From NCBI RefSeq assembly GCF_019279795.1, contig NC_056743.1:869642364-869706363 (forward strand): a stretch of DNA of 64,000 bases. The letters run 5' to 3'. Source of the DNA: Protopterus annectens (taxonomy: Eukaryota > Chordata > Ceratodontiformes > Protopteridae). Below, piece by piece: positions 1 to 9,210 of the stretch. The notes under the pieces are model-generated. The model saw only the letters and a program-made list of their open reading frames with translations, had not been told where the DNA came from and ran no database searches. Within the stretch, counting starts at the first letter, position 1; each line of letters begins with the position of its first letter. A program made the position numbers and the translations under genes.

Positions 1-481
1 AGGGACGACAACGTGATAGCCGACAAGTTCAGCCGGGCGATTCTACTGCCTCACGAGTTGTCTCTGAAACGGGAAACAGCGGAAAAGATTTTCCGAAAAT
101 GGGGACAGCTTTGCTGCGACCTTTTTGCCAGTCCAGTCAATACCAAATGCAGCAGCTATTTTTCCCTCATTTCCCCTCCGGGGGAGACACCCAGAGACGC
201 TCTGACTCACGATTGGCCCATGGGACTTCTGTATGCCTTTCCTCCATTTCCTCTCATTTCTAAAGTAATTCAGAAAGCCAGTTGGCTGGGAAGCAAGTTG
301 ATCCTCATTGCTCCTTACTGGTCTCGTCAGGTCTGGTTCCCCTTCCCCTAGCCTCTTCTCCTGAATGATCCTTGGATCCTGGACCCATCTCCAGATCTGT
401 TGACTCACATGTCAGGTTCGTTACATCCCTCAATCCACACCCTCAAATTGACAACGTGGCTGCTCCAGTTCCATCCCTAGT
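1..481 (+). pseudogene. C-terminal end of DIRS RNase H / methyltransferase-like protein
   Basis: The frame opens with a fragment reading DNVIADKFSRAILLPHE, the RNase H C-terminal segment seen in all copies here. It is followed by the DIRS methyltransferase-like (DAM-like) block: CCDLFASP, then DAL, YAFPPFPL and a LIAPYWSRQVWFP motif. A TAG at 349-351 interrupts the frame just after WFPFP. Sister copies read on for about 40 more codons, and that downstream sequence is still readable here, ending LTTWLLQFHP near 480. It is therefore a truncated pseudogene. In DIRS1-group elements this domain sits between RNase H and the recombinase; its function is not established. Confidence 0.8.
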
Positions 482-1508
482 CAGGCTTCATGATGCATCA
501 TCCTCAGTATCACAAATTCTTATGTCCTCCCATAAACCTTCAGCTAGGAGGCTGTATGGCAGTAAATGGAAAAGATTTTCTATTTGGGCACAGAAAATGA
601 ATGTAGATCCCTACACTGCTTCTATCCCTGTGATTTTGGAATTTCTCTCTGAGCTTTTTCAGCAAGGATCTGCCGCTGCCACTATCAGAGTCCAATTGGG
701 GGCAATTTCTCATTTTCACTTAGGGTTTCCGGATACCAATTTAATGTCTCATAAGCTATGCAAGACCTTTATGAAAGGAGCCACTCTATTGAGACCACGG
801 CTGCAAGAACCTGTGGCTTCTAGGGATTTAAATTTTGTGTTGTCCAAACTGACTTCTCTCCCGTTTGAATCTTCCCACTCATCTTCATTGAAATTTTTGT
901 CTTAGAAGACTTTGTTTTTGGTAGCTATTACATCAGCTAGACGGGTACTGGAGTTACAAGCCTTGTCTGTTAAGCCACCTTATCTGATCTTTCACAAAGA
1001 CAGGGTGTCACTGCGTACTAATCCCTCCTTTGTCCCCAAAGTTTTTTCCCCTGCTACCTTAAATCAATCCATATAACTCCCAGTTTTCTTCCCTAATCAC
1101 TGTAATGCAGCTGAGTAACGTTTTCATCAGCTGGATGTTCATAGACAACTACGTTTTTATTTACAGCAGACCAAGGAATTTAGGAAATCAGATCAACTAT
1201 TAATTTCCTTTTCTGACTCTAGATTCGGCTTACCAGTTTCTAAAGTTACACTGTCTAACTGGATTTCCAGTTGCATAGCCTTTATCTACAGTTCGGAGAG
1301 CAGACCTTTACCCTGCAGGATCAAGGCTCATTTTACCAGGTCGCTGTCTACCTCTGCAGCCTTTCAAGCCAGGGTTCCACTTGATAATATTTCTGCAGCA
1401 GCTACATGGGCTACCCCTCACACTTTTATTACACATTACAAATTGGATTTAGCTTCCAGGGGTAGAGCATCCTTTGGCTCCATGGTGCTTAGGAGTATTT
1501 TCCAGTGA
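372..1508 (+). pseudogene. DIRS tyrosine recombinase, interrupted by three stops
   Basis: In the DIRS life cycle this enzyme would integrate the circular DNA copy. The N-terminal core-binding domain is recognisable at YGSKWKRFSIWA. The catalytic domain follows with ITSARRVLEL (first Arg), the HFTRS box (His-x-x-Arg) and ITHYKLD (nucleophilic Tyr). Stops lie in the reading frame at 903 (TAG where sisters have Trp TGG), 1074 (TAA) and 1116 (TAA). The natural stop is TGA at 1506-1508. The frame is otherwise continuous, so these are point mutations in a once-intact gene. It overlaps the upstream polyprotein frame, as in other DIRS copies here. Confidence 0.88.
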
Positions 1509-1539
1509 GCCACCCAAGAATAAGGCACTAGGGACGCTG

Positions 1540-1955
1540 TCCCATATGTAAAAATGAAGGTGAGATTGGACTACACAACATAAAGAAGTTATGTACTCAC
1601 CATAACGTTCCATGTTGGTAGTCCATCTTACCCTTCATTTTTACCAACCCACCCTCCTGCCCCCATCCTGGAAGATCTGGAGATAATAATAATAATAATA
1701 ATTTGGTTATCTTTGGTTGGAGACCCTTTAGTATTGGTTTGTCTGTTATGTTTTTTTTTTCTAGTGAGCAGCAATCAAGATCTGGGGTTTGTACTGGTGC
1801 ACTATGGGATACCTGCTTAGCCACGAGCCAGCCAGAAGTCTTCTAGCTTGTAAATCGGCCGAGTCGGAGGCAAGGATCGGCTCTGAACCCATATGTAAAA
1901 ATGAAGGGTGAGATGGACTACCAACATGGAACGTTATGGTGAATACATAACTTCT
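1540..1955 (+). repeat. DIRS-1 internal complementary region and right ITR
   Basis: Sequence around 1580-1640 is the reverse complement of the right terminus at about 1890-1955. Both contain a small palindrome, GTTATG-N7-CATAAC, at 1588-1606 and, with one spacer change, at 1933-1951. The stretch at 1540-1580 should be the reverse complement of the left terminus, which lies outside the window. This ICR/ITR pairing is diagnostic of DIRS1-like elements. Confidence 0.8.
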
Positions 1956-2944
1956 TTTTTTTCTATGCAATCTAGAGCACTACTTGTCATTAAAATAGAA
2001 TATAAATACAATGGAGATGCTACTCATTTTCTAACATAAACCATGATTCATCAAATAGGTTTGTACATGGAATAAGAGTAGTTGCTGTCTTTTAGCTGAA
2101 CATAACTGTGTTAATTGTATGTTTTTTTTAACTATGTAGTATCAAGTACTGCTATCTGCACTATATATTTCTGTTTTTTCTTAATTCTACTGTTATTGGT
2201 TGTGAATAAAGAAGGGCTTCACTGATCTTATTTGCTTATGTTGTAAAATACAATAAATGGGTTGACACACTGATGGATGCCCTTCCCGCATCTAAACACA
2301 AATGTTTTCTGATGATTGTTGGAATTTACCATCCGACTATGACTTGCATTAACTGTGACAGTTACTGGCCTACTTTATTTCTCTTTAACCAGAACTCTTA
2401 GAATTTTAATCTTAGATTTATTACCAGACTGTTAGGTTGAAGAAAAAATTTCACAGCTAAGTCTTTAACTCGACCAGTACTAACTAGTGATTTTTTTCCT
2501 GACAGTACAGTTTAATGACATTACTCGTCTTTTTCAATTACCATTTCACTTAATTCATTTACCTTTCCCCTTGGACACTGCAATCACCAAAAGGAGTTTG
2601 TTCACCAAAGGAGTTAGCTGCTAATATTACATTTTTGAGATTATGCCAGATCAATGTAGTGTCTGAAATAGAAAACTCAGACTTGGAATTTTGCTCCCCC
2701 ATTTTTGGCCTCTGTGGAGTAGACTATCAGCTGCCACTGTTATCTTTTCTCAATCTGAAATGTAGGGAGTCACTCCTGACTGCAACCAACCCACAGAGCT
2801 TAATCCGAAATCCTTACATTGCCTGAGAGAATATTAAGGTGTCCCAGTGTAGTGTCATTCTCACGGCCTTGAAGATTTTTTTATTTGTATGCCCTTTTCG
2901 CAGTCCCAGCTCCTGACATGCAGTGATGTAATACCATTACTCCA
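1956..2944. other. AT-rich spacer with no recognisable gene
   Basis: No coding frame with homology to the other elements was seen. Only short open frames are present. It separates DIRS-1 from LINE-1. Confidence 0.6.
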
Positions 2945-2961
2945 AATCCAGCTCCAGACAA

Positions 2962-3207
2962 GTGACAAGTGGAGTACCTCAGGGTTCAGTCCTGGGACCG
3001 CTCTTGTTTGGCATCTACTTCTCTGAAGTACAGGCCAACGCTAAGGGGCTCTGGCTAACATATTTCGCAGATGACTGCAAACTGGGAGCTATTATTGAAT
3101 TCCCAAATGATGTGGATATTCTACAAAAGGGCCTTACAGAAAAATATACTTGGTGCCAGAGCCATGGGCTCATGCTCAATGCCAAGAAATGTATAGATCT
3201 GAAGTAG
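2962..3207 (+). pseudogene. LINE-1 reverse transcriptase fragment (palm with FADD)
   Basis: The fragment carries the RT motif GVPQGSVLGPLLFGIYFSE and then YFADDCKLGA, the catalytic Asp pair of non-LTR reverse transcriptases. It runs to LNAKKCI. The last few codons before the stop belong to the inserted DIRS-2 terminus, not to the LINE. The real LINE sequence ends at 3196. Confidence 0.9.
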
Positions 3208-3360
3208 TTAACTTAATTTGTCCATCAACCTGTGGGTCTCGGATCCATATCGGATCCGAGCCGGCAGCTTCAAACAGCTAAGATCCGAGCTCCAAGCTCC
3301 TCCCCCTTGCCCATAATCCCCTGCTATCCCTTCCTAACCTCAGAACTCGTTTGCCACGGT
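3197..3360 (+). repeat. DIRS-2 left inverted terminal repeat
   Basis: Starts at the LINE-1 breakpoint and is the reverse complement of 7105-7235 over most of its length. Its outermost 38 bases are also present in reverse complement at 6881-6920 as the first half of the ICR. It contains several GGATCC/GATCCGAG motifs. It probably holds the promoter, but no clear TATA box was seen. Confidence 0.88.
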
Positions 3361-3602
3361 TCACTCAGCAGCTCTGAACGAGTTCCAGGTGTGGGAGTAG
3401 ATCGTTTTTGTGAGAAAAATCCTTTTCTTTTTCTATTATAGCAGTAAATATTTGTGTGTGTGTTGCTCCGTAGTTAGTTTCCAGTTGTTAACTGTTTTTG
3501 TAGTTAATTTTAGTTAAATTACCTCCCCCGACCCCCCCCCCCCCCCCGCATGTGTGTGAAGGCATGTCTGTCTTTGGGCCTAGTGTAATTTTGTCCCTAG
3601 TC

Positions 3603-5132
3603 ATGTCTGAGGCCCCTAAAGCCTTCTTTTCTAAATGCACCGAGTGTGGCCATAAGCTGTCCCTAATGGATGGCCACACTCGGTGTGTTATCTGCCTTGG
3701 GGTTGACCACCTGTACTCAGGCTGCACCATTTGTGCAGCCTTCAACCCCAGGGCTTTGAGGGACAGGAGGTCAAAGTTGATTCTGGCGGGACTTTTGCCC
3801 CCGGACTCGACTTCGTCCTCCTCTCCCTCCGTGACACCTGCCGCGGTAGTGCCACCTTCCATCCCTGCTCCCTGGCCAGGACTCACCCTCCCACCTCAGG
3901 CCAGGAGGAGAGGGAAGCCAGGAGGGAGAGGAGAAAAGAGAAGCACCATAAGCGGCGGGCCGAGTCTTCCTCCTCAGCCCCGCCGGCCAAGCAAGCAGCT
4001 TGAGTGCTGGGTGCTTCAAATCATATCCAGAGGTTACAAGATGCCCTTTCTCAGTCTCCCTCCCAAACCCCGGAACCTCCTCGATGTTCCACCCAATCAA
4101 AGGGGGGCAGCAGCTGCAGAAATACTCCAGCTGCTAGAAAAAAGAGCAATCCAGCACGTCCCCCCACACCAATCCAGATCAGGCTTCTACTCCAGGTTCT
4201 TCTTGATGCCAAAAAAGACGAGGGACTTAAGACCAATCCTTGACCTGTCCTTTCTAAACCTGTCAGTGGCCAAAGAAAAGTTCCGGATGGTTACCATTCA
4301 ATCCATTTTCCCACTCCTGCAGGAGAATGACTGGATGTGCTCTATAGACCTCAAGGATGCGTACTGCCACATTTTGATGGACAGGCGATCCAGAAGGTTT
4401 CTCCGCTTCCGGTTAGGAGCCAGCCACTACCAGTTCAGGGTCCTTCCCTTTGGTCTCACCACAGCCCCCAGGGTGTTCACCAAAGTCTTGGCAGTTGTAG
4501 CGGCCCACCTGAGACTCCAGGAAATACAGGTCTTTCCGTACCTGGACTGGCTCCTGACCATCCCCACCAGGTATCTACTGTGTTCAGCCAGAGATTTCTT
4601 CCTCCACTTGGCCTCCCGACTGGGAATCACAAGCAATATCAAAAAATCTTCTCTTCAACCAACCCAGATCTTGAACTTCATTGGGGCCAGATTAAACACA
4701 AACTTTTTGCAAGTCTTCTTAACTCCGGACCGGCTTCGAACACTAAAGCTCCACGTGCTGGCCCTTCTACACTCCCCGGCTCCTCCAGCAGAATTGGTCC
4801 TGAGGGCTCTAGGTTCCATGGCGGCAACAGTCAGCCTGCTACCCTTAGCGCACTTGAACATGAGGGTACTACAATGGACCTTGCAGGTTCAATGGTCCAT
4901 CCTGCAACATCCACTGAGTTCACCCATTCCCCTCAGCAGGGTTTGCAGGAAAGCCCTATTCTGGTGGCTCCAGTCCCCAGACCTCCAGAAAGGGCGCCCT
5001 TTCTCTATGTCCCCTTCTCTTACCACGGTGACCACGGACGCTTCTTGCCTCGGGTGGGGAGGCACTGTATGGGTAGAACCATCCAAGGCATGTGGACCCA
5101 TTCAGAGACCTTGTTGCATATCAATGTCCTAG
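3603..5132 (+). CDS. DIRS-2 Gag-reverse transcriptase in-frame fusion
   Basis: The start is the ATG at 3603 (MSEAPKAFF), because the DIRS-5 gag starts with a similar MSDRPK. An earlier in-frame ATG lies at 3552. Residues about 10-50 hold a Cys/His-rich motif (CTECGH, CVICLGVDH, CTICAAF), probably zinc-binding. A Pro/Ser-rich linker follows. Near 4003 the frame passes directly into RT: FYSRFFLMPKK, then SIDLKDAYCHI with the first catalytic Asp, then LPFGLTTAPRVFTK. Most of gag as known from DIRS-3 and DIRS-6 is missing, so the fusion comes from an internal deletion. The catalytic box reads YLDWLL, one codon short of the YLDD seen in DIRS-6. The frame leaves the true RNase H path after TTDASCLGWGG near 5060. 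Confidence 0.85.
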   Translation: MSEAPKAFFSKCTECGHKLSLMDGHTRCVICLGVDHLYSGCTICAAFNPRALRDRRSKLILAGLLPPDSTSSSSPSVTPAAVVPPSIPAPWPGLTLPPQARRRGKPGGRGEKRSTISGGPSLPPQPRRPSKQLECWVLQIISRGYKMPFLSLPPKPRNLLDVPPNQRGAAAAEILQLLEKRAIQHVPPHQSRSGFYSRFFLMPKKTRDLRPILDLSFLNLSVAKEKFRMVTIQSIFPLLQENDWMCSIDLKDAYCHILMDRRSRRFLRFRLGASHYQFRVLPFGLTTAPRVFTKVLAVVAAHLRLQEIQVFPYLDWLLTIPTRYLLCSARDFFLHLASRLGITSNIKKSSLQPTQILNFIGARLNTNFLQVFLTPDRLRTLKLHVLALLHSPAPPAELVLRALGSMAATVSLLPLAHLNMRVLQWTLQVQWSILQHPLSSPIPLSRVCRKALFWWLQSPDLQKGRPFSMSPSLTTVTTDASCLGWGGTVWVEPSKACGPIQRPCCISMS

Positions 5133-5815
5133 AGATGAGAGCGGTGCTTTTGGCGTTGCAAGCACTCCAAGCCCTTCTTCCCTTGGGGACAATTGCAATT
5201 CAGACAGGCAACATGTCAGTAGTCTGGTATATCAACAAGCAAGGGGGAACAAGATCCTACCCACTTTGTCGAGAAGCCATGAGAGTTTGGGAATGGGTGA
5301 TCTCCACCAACCGCTTTCTCATAGCAACGCACATTCCGGGCCGGTCGAACATCTTGGCAGACAGACTGTGTCGAACCATCCTTTCACTGTATGAGTGGTC
5401 TCTGAACCCGAGAGTAGTGAAGCAAATCTTCCTCAAGTGGGGTCAACCTTGCTGCGATCTCTTCGCGTCTCCTTCGAACGCAAAGTGCACCGACTACTTC
5501 GCTCTAATTCCCCCACTGGGGGAATTCCCCAGAGACGCTCTGGTGCAAGTTTGGCCACCCGGTCTACTTTATGCTTATCCACCTCTTCCCCTAATGCTAA
5601 AATTCTTGCAGAAAGCCCGTCGGTTGGGGAGCAGAGTGATCCTTATAGCCCCATTCTGGCCTCGTCAAGCGTGGTTCCCGTGTCTATGGTTTCATCTAGT
5701 GAATCCCCCATGGATTCTAGATCTCACTCCGGATCTGATCTCTCACCCACTAGGATTAACAACCCCGAGCCTGGACAACCTCAAGCTTACAGCTTGGTTG
5801 ATCCAGTTCCAGTAA
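5060..5815 (+). pseudogene. DIRS-2 RNase H and methyltransferase-like domains after a frameshift
   Basis: Downstream of a one-base frameshift near 5060 the RNase H continues in another frame: LHINVLEMRAVLL (second acidic residue), a position where sisters have DNMSVVWY but this copy reads GNMSVVWY, then ADRLCRTIL. The methyltransferase-like block follows (CCDLFASP, DAL, YAYPPLPL, LIAPFWPRQAWFP) and the frame ends at 5815 with TAWLIQFQ. The Asp-to-Gly change at the third RNase H acidic position and the frameshift make the enzyme inactive as it stands. This frame overlaps the recombinase ORF by about 420 bases. Confidence 0.82.
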
Positions 5816-6846
5816 TAGCTAGGACTCCCGGTATCTCGTCCTCTGTTAAGGCTATTCTAGTAGCCGCTCACAAGCCTTCTACGAGAAAGGTTTATAATAG
5901 CAAATGGAAACGCTTTTCAATTTGGGCGGAGCACAGAAACTTAGACCCCTTTACAGCTCCGTTACCAGCAGTGCTAGAATTTTTGTCAATCTTATTCGAC
6001 CAGGGTGCTAGCTCCTCTACGGTCAAAGTCCAGTTAGCCGCAATCTCCCACTATCATGTGGGAAGTGATCTCGGTCCCTTGGCCTCTTCCAAATTATGCA
6101 AGACCTTCTTAAAAGGCACTTTCCTCTTGAGGCCTCCTGTTAAAGATGCAGTTCCTCCATGGGATTTAGCAATTGTTCTCCAGTATCTGACAGCTCCTCC
6201 CTTTGAGCCTGCAGCTTCGGTGGATCTAAAATACTTATCTTGGAAGACGGCTTTTCTTATTGCCATCACTTCAGCCAGAAGGGTTTCGGAGCTTCAAGCC
6301 CTTTGCGCCAAACCACCATACTTGGTTTTCCATAAAGATAGAGTTTCTCTCAGGACCAATCCCTCCTTTTTGCCCAAAGTTGCTTTGGAGCCCAATATCA
6401 ATCAATCTATTAATTTACCAGTATTCTTTCCAAATTATCAGAACAAGGGTGAATACAAGTTACATTCTCTGGACGTACACAGGCAATTGAGGTTCTACTT
6501 GCACAGGACCGCTGACCATAGGAAATCTGAGCAACTCTTTGTATTCTTTGCTAAACCCTCTTTGGGAAAACCAGTATCAAAAGTTAGATTATCCAGATGG
6601 ATCTCCCAATGTATACTTCTTGCATATAAGAGTTCTGGCCGACCTGAACCCGAAGGAGTCCACGCCCACTCTACTCGATCGATTTCTACCTCTGCTGCCT
6701 TTTGGTCCAGAGTGTCATTGGATGACATTTGTTCAGCAGCCACTTGGGCATCATCTCATACGTTCATTAACCATTACAAGTTGGATATAATTTCCAGAGG
6801 GAGAGCATCCTTCGGCTCTGTAGTGCTCCGGAATATCCTTCCATGA
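5395..6846 (+). CDS. DIRS-2 tyrosine recombinase, intact 483-codon ORF
   Basis: The longest undamaged DIRS enzyme in the window. It should join the circular DNA form to the target. The first 130 or so codons overlap the polyprotein and have low-complexity Ser/Pro content, so the true start may lie later (an ATG at 5689 is one option). Core-binding helices begin at YNSKWKRFSIWA. The catalytic domain has ITSARRVSEL (Arg I), HAHSTRS (His-x-x-Arg), ATWASSHTF and INHYKLD with the nucleophilic Tyr. It ends VVLRNILP at 6846, directly before the ICR. All catalytic landmarks are present without stops or frameshifts. Confidence 0.9.
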   Translation: MVSEPESSEANLPQVGSTLLRSLRVSFERKVHRLLRSNSPTGGIPQRRSGASLATRSTLCLSTSSPNAKILAESPSVGEQSDPYSPILASSSVVPVSMVSSSESPMDSRSHSGSDLSPTRINNPEPGQPQAYSLVDPVPVIARTPGISSSVKAILVAAHKPSTRKVYNSKWKRFSIWAEHRNLDPFTAPLPAVLEFLSILFDQGASSSTVKVQLAAISHYHVGSDLGPLASSKLCKTFLKGTFLLRPPVKDAVPPWDLAIVLQYLTAPPFEPAASVDLKYLSWKTAFLIAITSARRVSELQALCAKPPYLVFHKDRVSLRTNPSFLPKVALEPNINQSINLPVFFPNYQNKGEYKLHSLDVHRQLRFYLHRTADHRKSEQLFVFFAKPSLGKPVSKVRLSRWISQCILLAYKSSGRPEPEGVHAHSTRSISTSAAFWSRVSLDDICSAATWASSHTFINHYKLDIISRGRASFGSVVLRNILP

Positions 6847-6879
6847 GGACCTCCCAAGGATTGGGTAGCTGGAGACTCT

Positions 6880-6990
6880 GTCCCACAGGTTGATGGACAA
6901 ATTAAGTTAACTACTTCAGATAAAGAAGTTATGTACTCACCATAACGTTCCATCTGAGTAGATAAACTTCATTTGTCAGCAACCGACCCC
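6880..6990 (+). repeat. DIRS-2 internal complementary region (ICR)
   Basis: The first half (6881-6920) is the reverse complement of the outer left end (3199-3236). The second half (6925-6985) is the reverse complement of the outer right end (7232-7290). The ICR thus reproduces the right-end/left-end junction of a circle in reverse complement. It contains the palindrome GTTATG-N7-CATAAC at 6928-6946. Confidence 0.9.
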
Positions 6991-7104
6991 CACCTCCATC
7001 CCCCTAACCTATAGTGCGTATTAAAAGGATTCCTTGCCCTTCGTTTCCGGATAAATCTAGGTTAGGATGTGCAGGTGATCCTTTGTTTTGTAATGCTCTG
7101 TGTT

Positions 7105-7296
7105 ACTAAGCAAACTCGATCTGAGGTCAGGAAGGGATAGCAGGGGATTATGGGCAAGGGGGAGGAGCTTGGAGCTCGGATCTTAGCTGTTTGAAGCTGC
7201 CGGCTCGTATCCGATATGGATCCAAGACACACAGGTTGCTGACAAATGAAGTTTACCTACTCAGATGGAATGTTATGGTGAGTACATAACTTATTT
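7105..7296 (+). repeat. DIRS-2 right inverted terminal repeat
   Basis: Reverse-complement partner of the left ITR, with an extra distal 60 bases that pair only with the ICR. It ends with GTTATG-N7-CATAAC at 7272-7290, followed within a few bases by LINE-1 sequence (TTATCCCC). Confidence 0.88.
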
Positions 7297-8013
7297 TTAT
7301 CCCCTTTGGGAAAAAAACATGTACCCGTAAATTACCTCATAGGTGGCAGCACACTAAACACCGAAAGTGTGATAAGAGACTTAGGGACACAGGTGGACAG
7401 TGGTCCCACGTTTGATAACCACATCACCACAACAATCAGGAAATCCTTCTGCATGGCACACCTCATCACTAACGGCTTTTCATCCAGAAAAAAGGAGGTC
7501 ATTGTCCCACTGTACTCATCCCTCATTAGACCCATTGTAGAATATAACGTCCCATAGGTATGTACCTCTCAGGACATCTGCAACAACTGGAAAGGCCGCT
7601 GAAATACCTCACTAAAAGAATCACAGGCCAAAAGCAGATGCCCTATGCTGACCGTCTAAAAAAAACTCCACCTATACTCTGTCGCATATTGCCTACTCAG
7701 AGGCGATCTCTGCTTAACATACAAGGCCATGTCAAACCCAGAGCTGTTGGACATGCTACACTTAAAGAAATCCCAATCCCTCAGAGTCACACACTCCAGG
7801 GATCTAAACCTTGTCATCACAATGAACAAAACATGCTGGAGGGATAGGATCCTGACCCAGAGACTCCCCAGACTCTGGAATAGACTGCCCATACATGTCA
7901 AGCAGAGCGCCTTTTTGGGCCTCTTCAAAAGGAACCTTGCTGATTGGATGGGAGATAGGAAATTCACCCTGGGGATCATGTCAGTCACCCTGCTAGACAG
8001 GGGTCCAGGTTAG
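7297..8013 (+). pseudogene. LINE-1 reverse transcriptase C-terminus
   Basis: Resumes the LINE frame at PFGK and runs through NTESVIRDLGTQVDS, a thumb-like segment (SLIRPIVEY) and CWRDRILTQRLP to a C-terminal LLDRGPG. A TAG near 7555 (VP followed by stop, where LINE-2 reads TAPFGMY) and a frameshift near 7690 interrupt it. Homology to LINE-2 residues 150-376 is clear along its length. Confidence 0.85.
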
Positions 8014-8208
8014 TATATGCTGTGGGAAGAAATAGCCAGGGAATTGTTATGGCTAGACTTGTATAGGCCCTAGGGCCGATAGCCTAGTACCAACCTATGA
8101 AACTATGAACCTATTATGGCTGTAAACTTTTGGAGCACAAGTTAGGCAACAAGTTATACTATTGGCATGCTGTAGCCTTACCTTCTGACTCACTCTTGTT
8201 TACTGAAT

Positions 8209-9210
8209 ATGTTATCAAAAGACATACCCACCTCCATAGGTATCACAAGGGATAAGAAACTAAGAGTAATGCTACTCAACGCCAGAAGTCTAAACCTCAA
8301 GATGCACGCACTCGAAACTCTCCTTAGCATGGAGAACATTGATATCTGTGCAGTAACAGAAACCTGGTTCAAGGCTCCCGAGAGCACCCCAGCACTACCA
8401 GGTTATACCTCATACCATGCTTTTCGGCCCCAAAACTTGGACCGAACCACAAAAGGAGGGGGAGTATCAATATTCGTCAAAGATACCCACACCTCCAGGT
8501 TGGTGGCACAGCACGAAGCATCAGAGACTATCCATGTGCAACTAACAGTGGGTAAAACTGCCTTCCAGTTTATAGCCTGCTACAGACCACCCTCCCAAAC
8601 CCAGGAACCCCACTCGGCGTTCCTGAGGACACTGGAAAATATGAAGGTCTCTCCAAACACCATTATATTGGGCGACTTCAATTACCCAAACATAGACTGG
8701 GAGCATTACTCTAGCTCCAACACCCTGGCCCAAAGGTTCCTAGAATTTATAAACTCAAATGCTATGGAACAACTTGTTACCACTCCCACAAGAGGGGAAA
8801 ACATACTGGACCTGATCATCACCAACATGGGGACTCTATGCTCCAGACCAGAAGTGTATCCCTCATTGGTAAGATCAGACCATAAACTAATCTTACTGGA
8901 TATTCACATCCCGAATCCACCCCCTGCCCTGAAAACCACAGTGAAAAACTTCTCTAATGCAAATTTCACACTCCTCAAAGCCAAGGTGGAATCCTTCAAA
9001 GCCCCCGGGCCTGTGGAAAATACAGCCCAGACCGCAGAATCCTTTATAAACGCATTCTGTGAACACCTTCAGGAATGCATGGATCATGCAATCCCAAATA
9101 AAACCAAGTCCCAATCCTCCAAAGGCAGACGTCCTGTCTGGTGGACCCCAGCCATAAAGAAACTATACAATAGAAGGAGGAAGCTACTACATGAGGGAAG
9201 GCATCTCTGA
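8209..9210 (+). CDS. LINE-2 apurinic/apyrimidinic-type endonuclease domain
   Basis: This is the N-terminal part of a LINE ORF2 that nicks target DNA to prime reverse transcription. APE-family landmarks are intact: LLNARSL (Asn), VTETWF (Glu), a Tyr-containing IACYRPPS, LGDFNYPNIDW (Asp/Asn) and RSDHKLILLDI (Asp-His). A second half (residues 230-333) is the linker toward RT. The frame stops at 9210 (TGA), although RT-linker homology continues downstream in shifted frames, so the ORF is cut off rather than naturally ended. Confidence 0.9.
   Translation: MLSKDIPTSIGITRDKKLRVMLLNARSLNLKMHALETLLSMENIDICAVTETWFKAPESTPALPGYTSYHAFRPQNLDRTTKGGGVSIFVKDTHTSRLVAQHEASETIHVQLTVGKTAFQFIACYRPPSQTQEPHSAFLRTLENMKVSPNTIILGDFNYPNIDWEHYSSSNTLAQRFLEFINSNAMEQLVTTPTRGENILDLIITNMGTLCSRPEVYPSLVRSDHKLILLDIHIPNPPPALKTTVKNFSNANFTLLKAKVESFKAPGPVENTAQTAESFINAFCEHLQECMDHAIPNKTKSQSSKGRRPVWWTPAIKKLYNRRRKLLHEGRHL

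Larger units (their letters stand above)
1..1955 (+). mobile_element. DIRS-1: 3' half of a DIRS-like retrotransposon
   Basis: The left half lies outside the window. What remains, in order, is the end of the RT/RNase H/methyltransferase-like ORF, a broken tyrosine recombinase gene, an internal complementary region and the right inverted terminal repeat. The right ITR carries GC-rich blocks (GCCGAGTCGG near 1857 and GGATCGGCTC near 1875) also found at the right end of DIRS-7 (55313-55340), so the two belong to one subfamily. Three in-frame stops in the recombinase show the copy is dead. The right boundary is set by the end of homology to the ICR. Confidence 0.85.
3197..7296 (+). mobile_element. 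DIRS-2: nearly complete, young DIRS-like retrotransposon
   Basis: About 4.1 kb inserted in LINE-1. It has a left ITR, a gag-RT fused ORF, an RNase H/methyltransferase-like frame, an intact tyrosine recombinase ORF, an ICR and a right ITR. About 125 bp of the left ITR (3231-3357) matches the reverse complement of 7110-7232 with only a handful of differences. No target-site duplication is visible at the LINE junctions, as expected for recombinase-mediated insertion. It has lost the middle of gag and one RT catalytic codon. Confidence 0.92.
2945..8114 (+). mobile_element. LINE-1: CR1/L2-type LINE 3' fragment, split by DIRS-2
   Basis: Two pieces, 2945-3196 and 7297-8114, align end to end with the continuous reverse transcriptase of LINE-2. 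The first ends in the codons LNAKKCI and the second resumes at PFGK within the same motif (LINE-2 reads LNAKKCIVIPFGKN). The copy is 5' truncated in the RT. Its 3' end carries short ATGAACCT-type repeats near 8092-8114, a CR1-like terminal feature shared by all four LINE copies here. Confidence 0.88.

Noticed and set aside
13-408. Minus-strand open frame over the DIRS-1 methyltransferase-like region
   Set aside because: It is the reverse shadow of a frame with clear DIRS homology on the plus strand.
3488-4100. Long minus-strand frames opposite the DIRS-2 gag
   Set aside because: They arise from GC-rich, Pro/Ser-coding plus-strand sequence and have no family motif.
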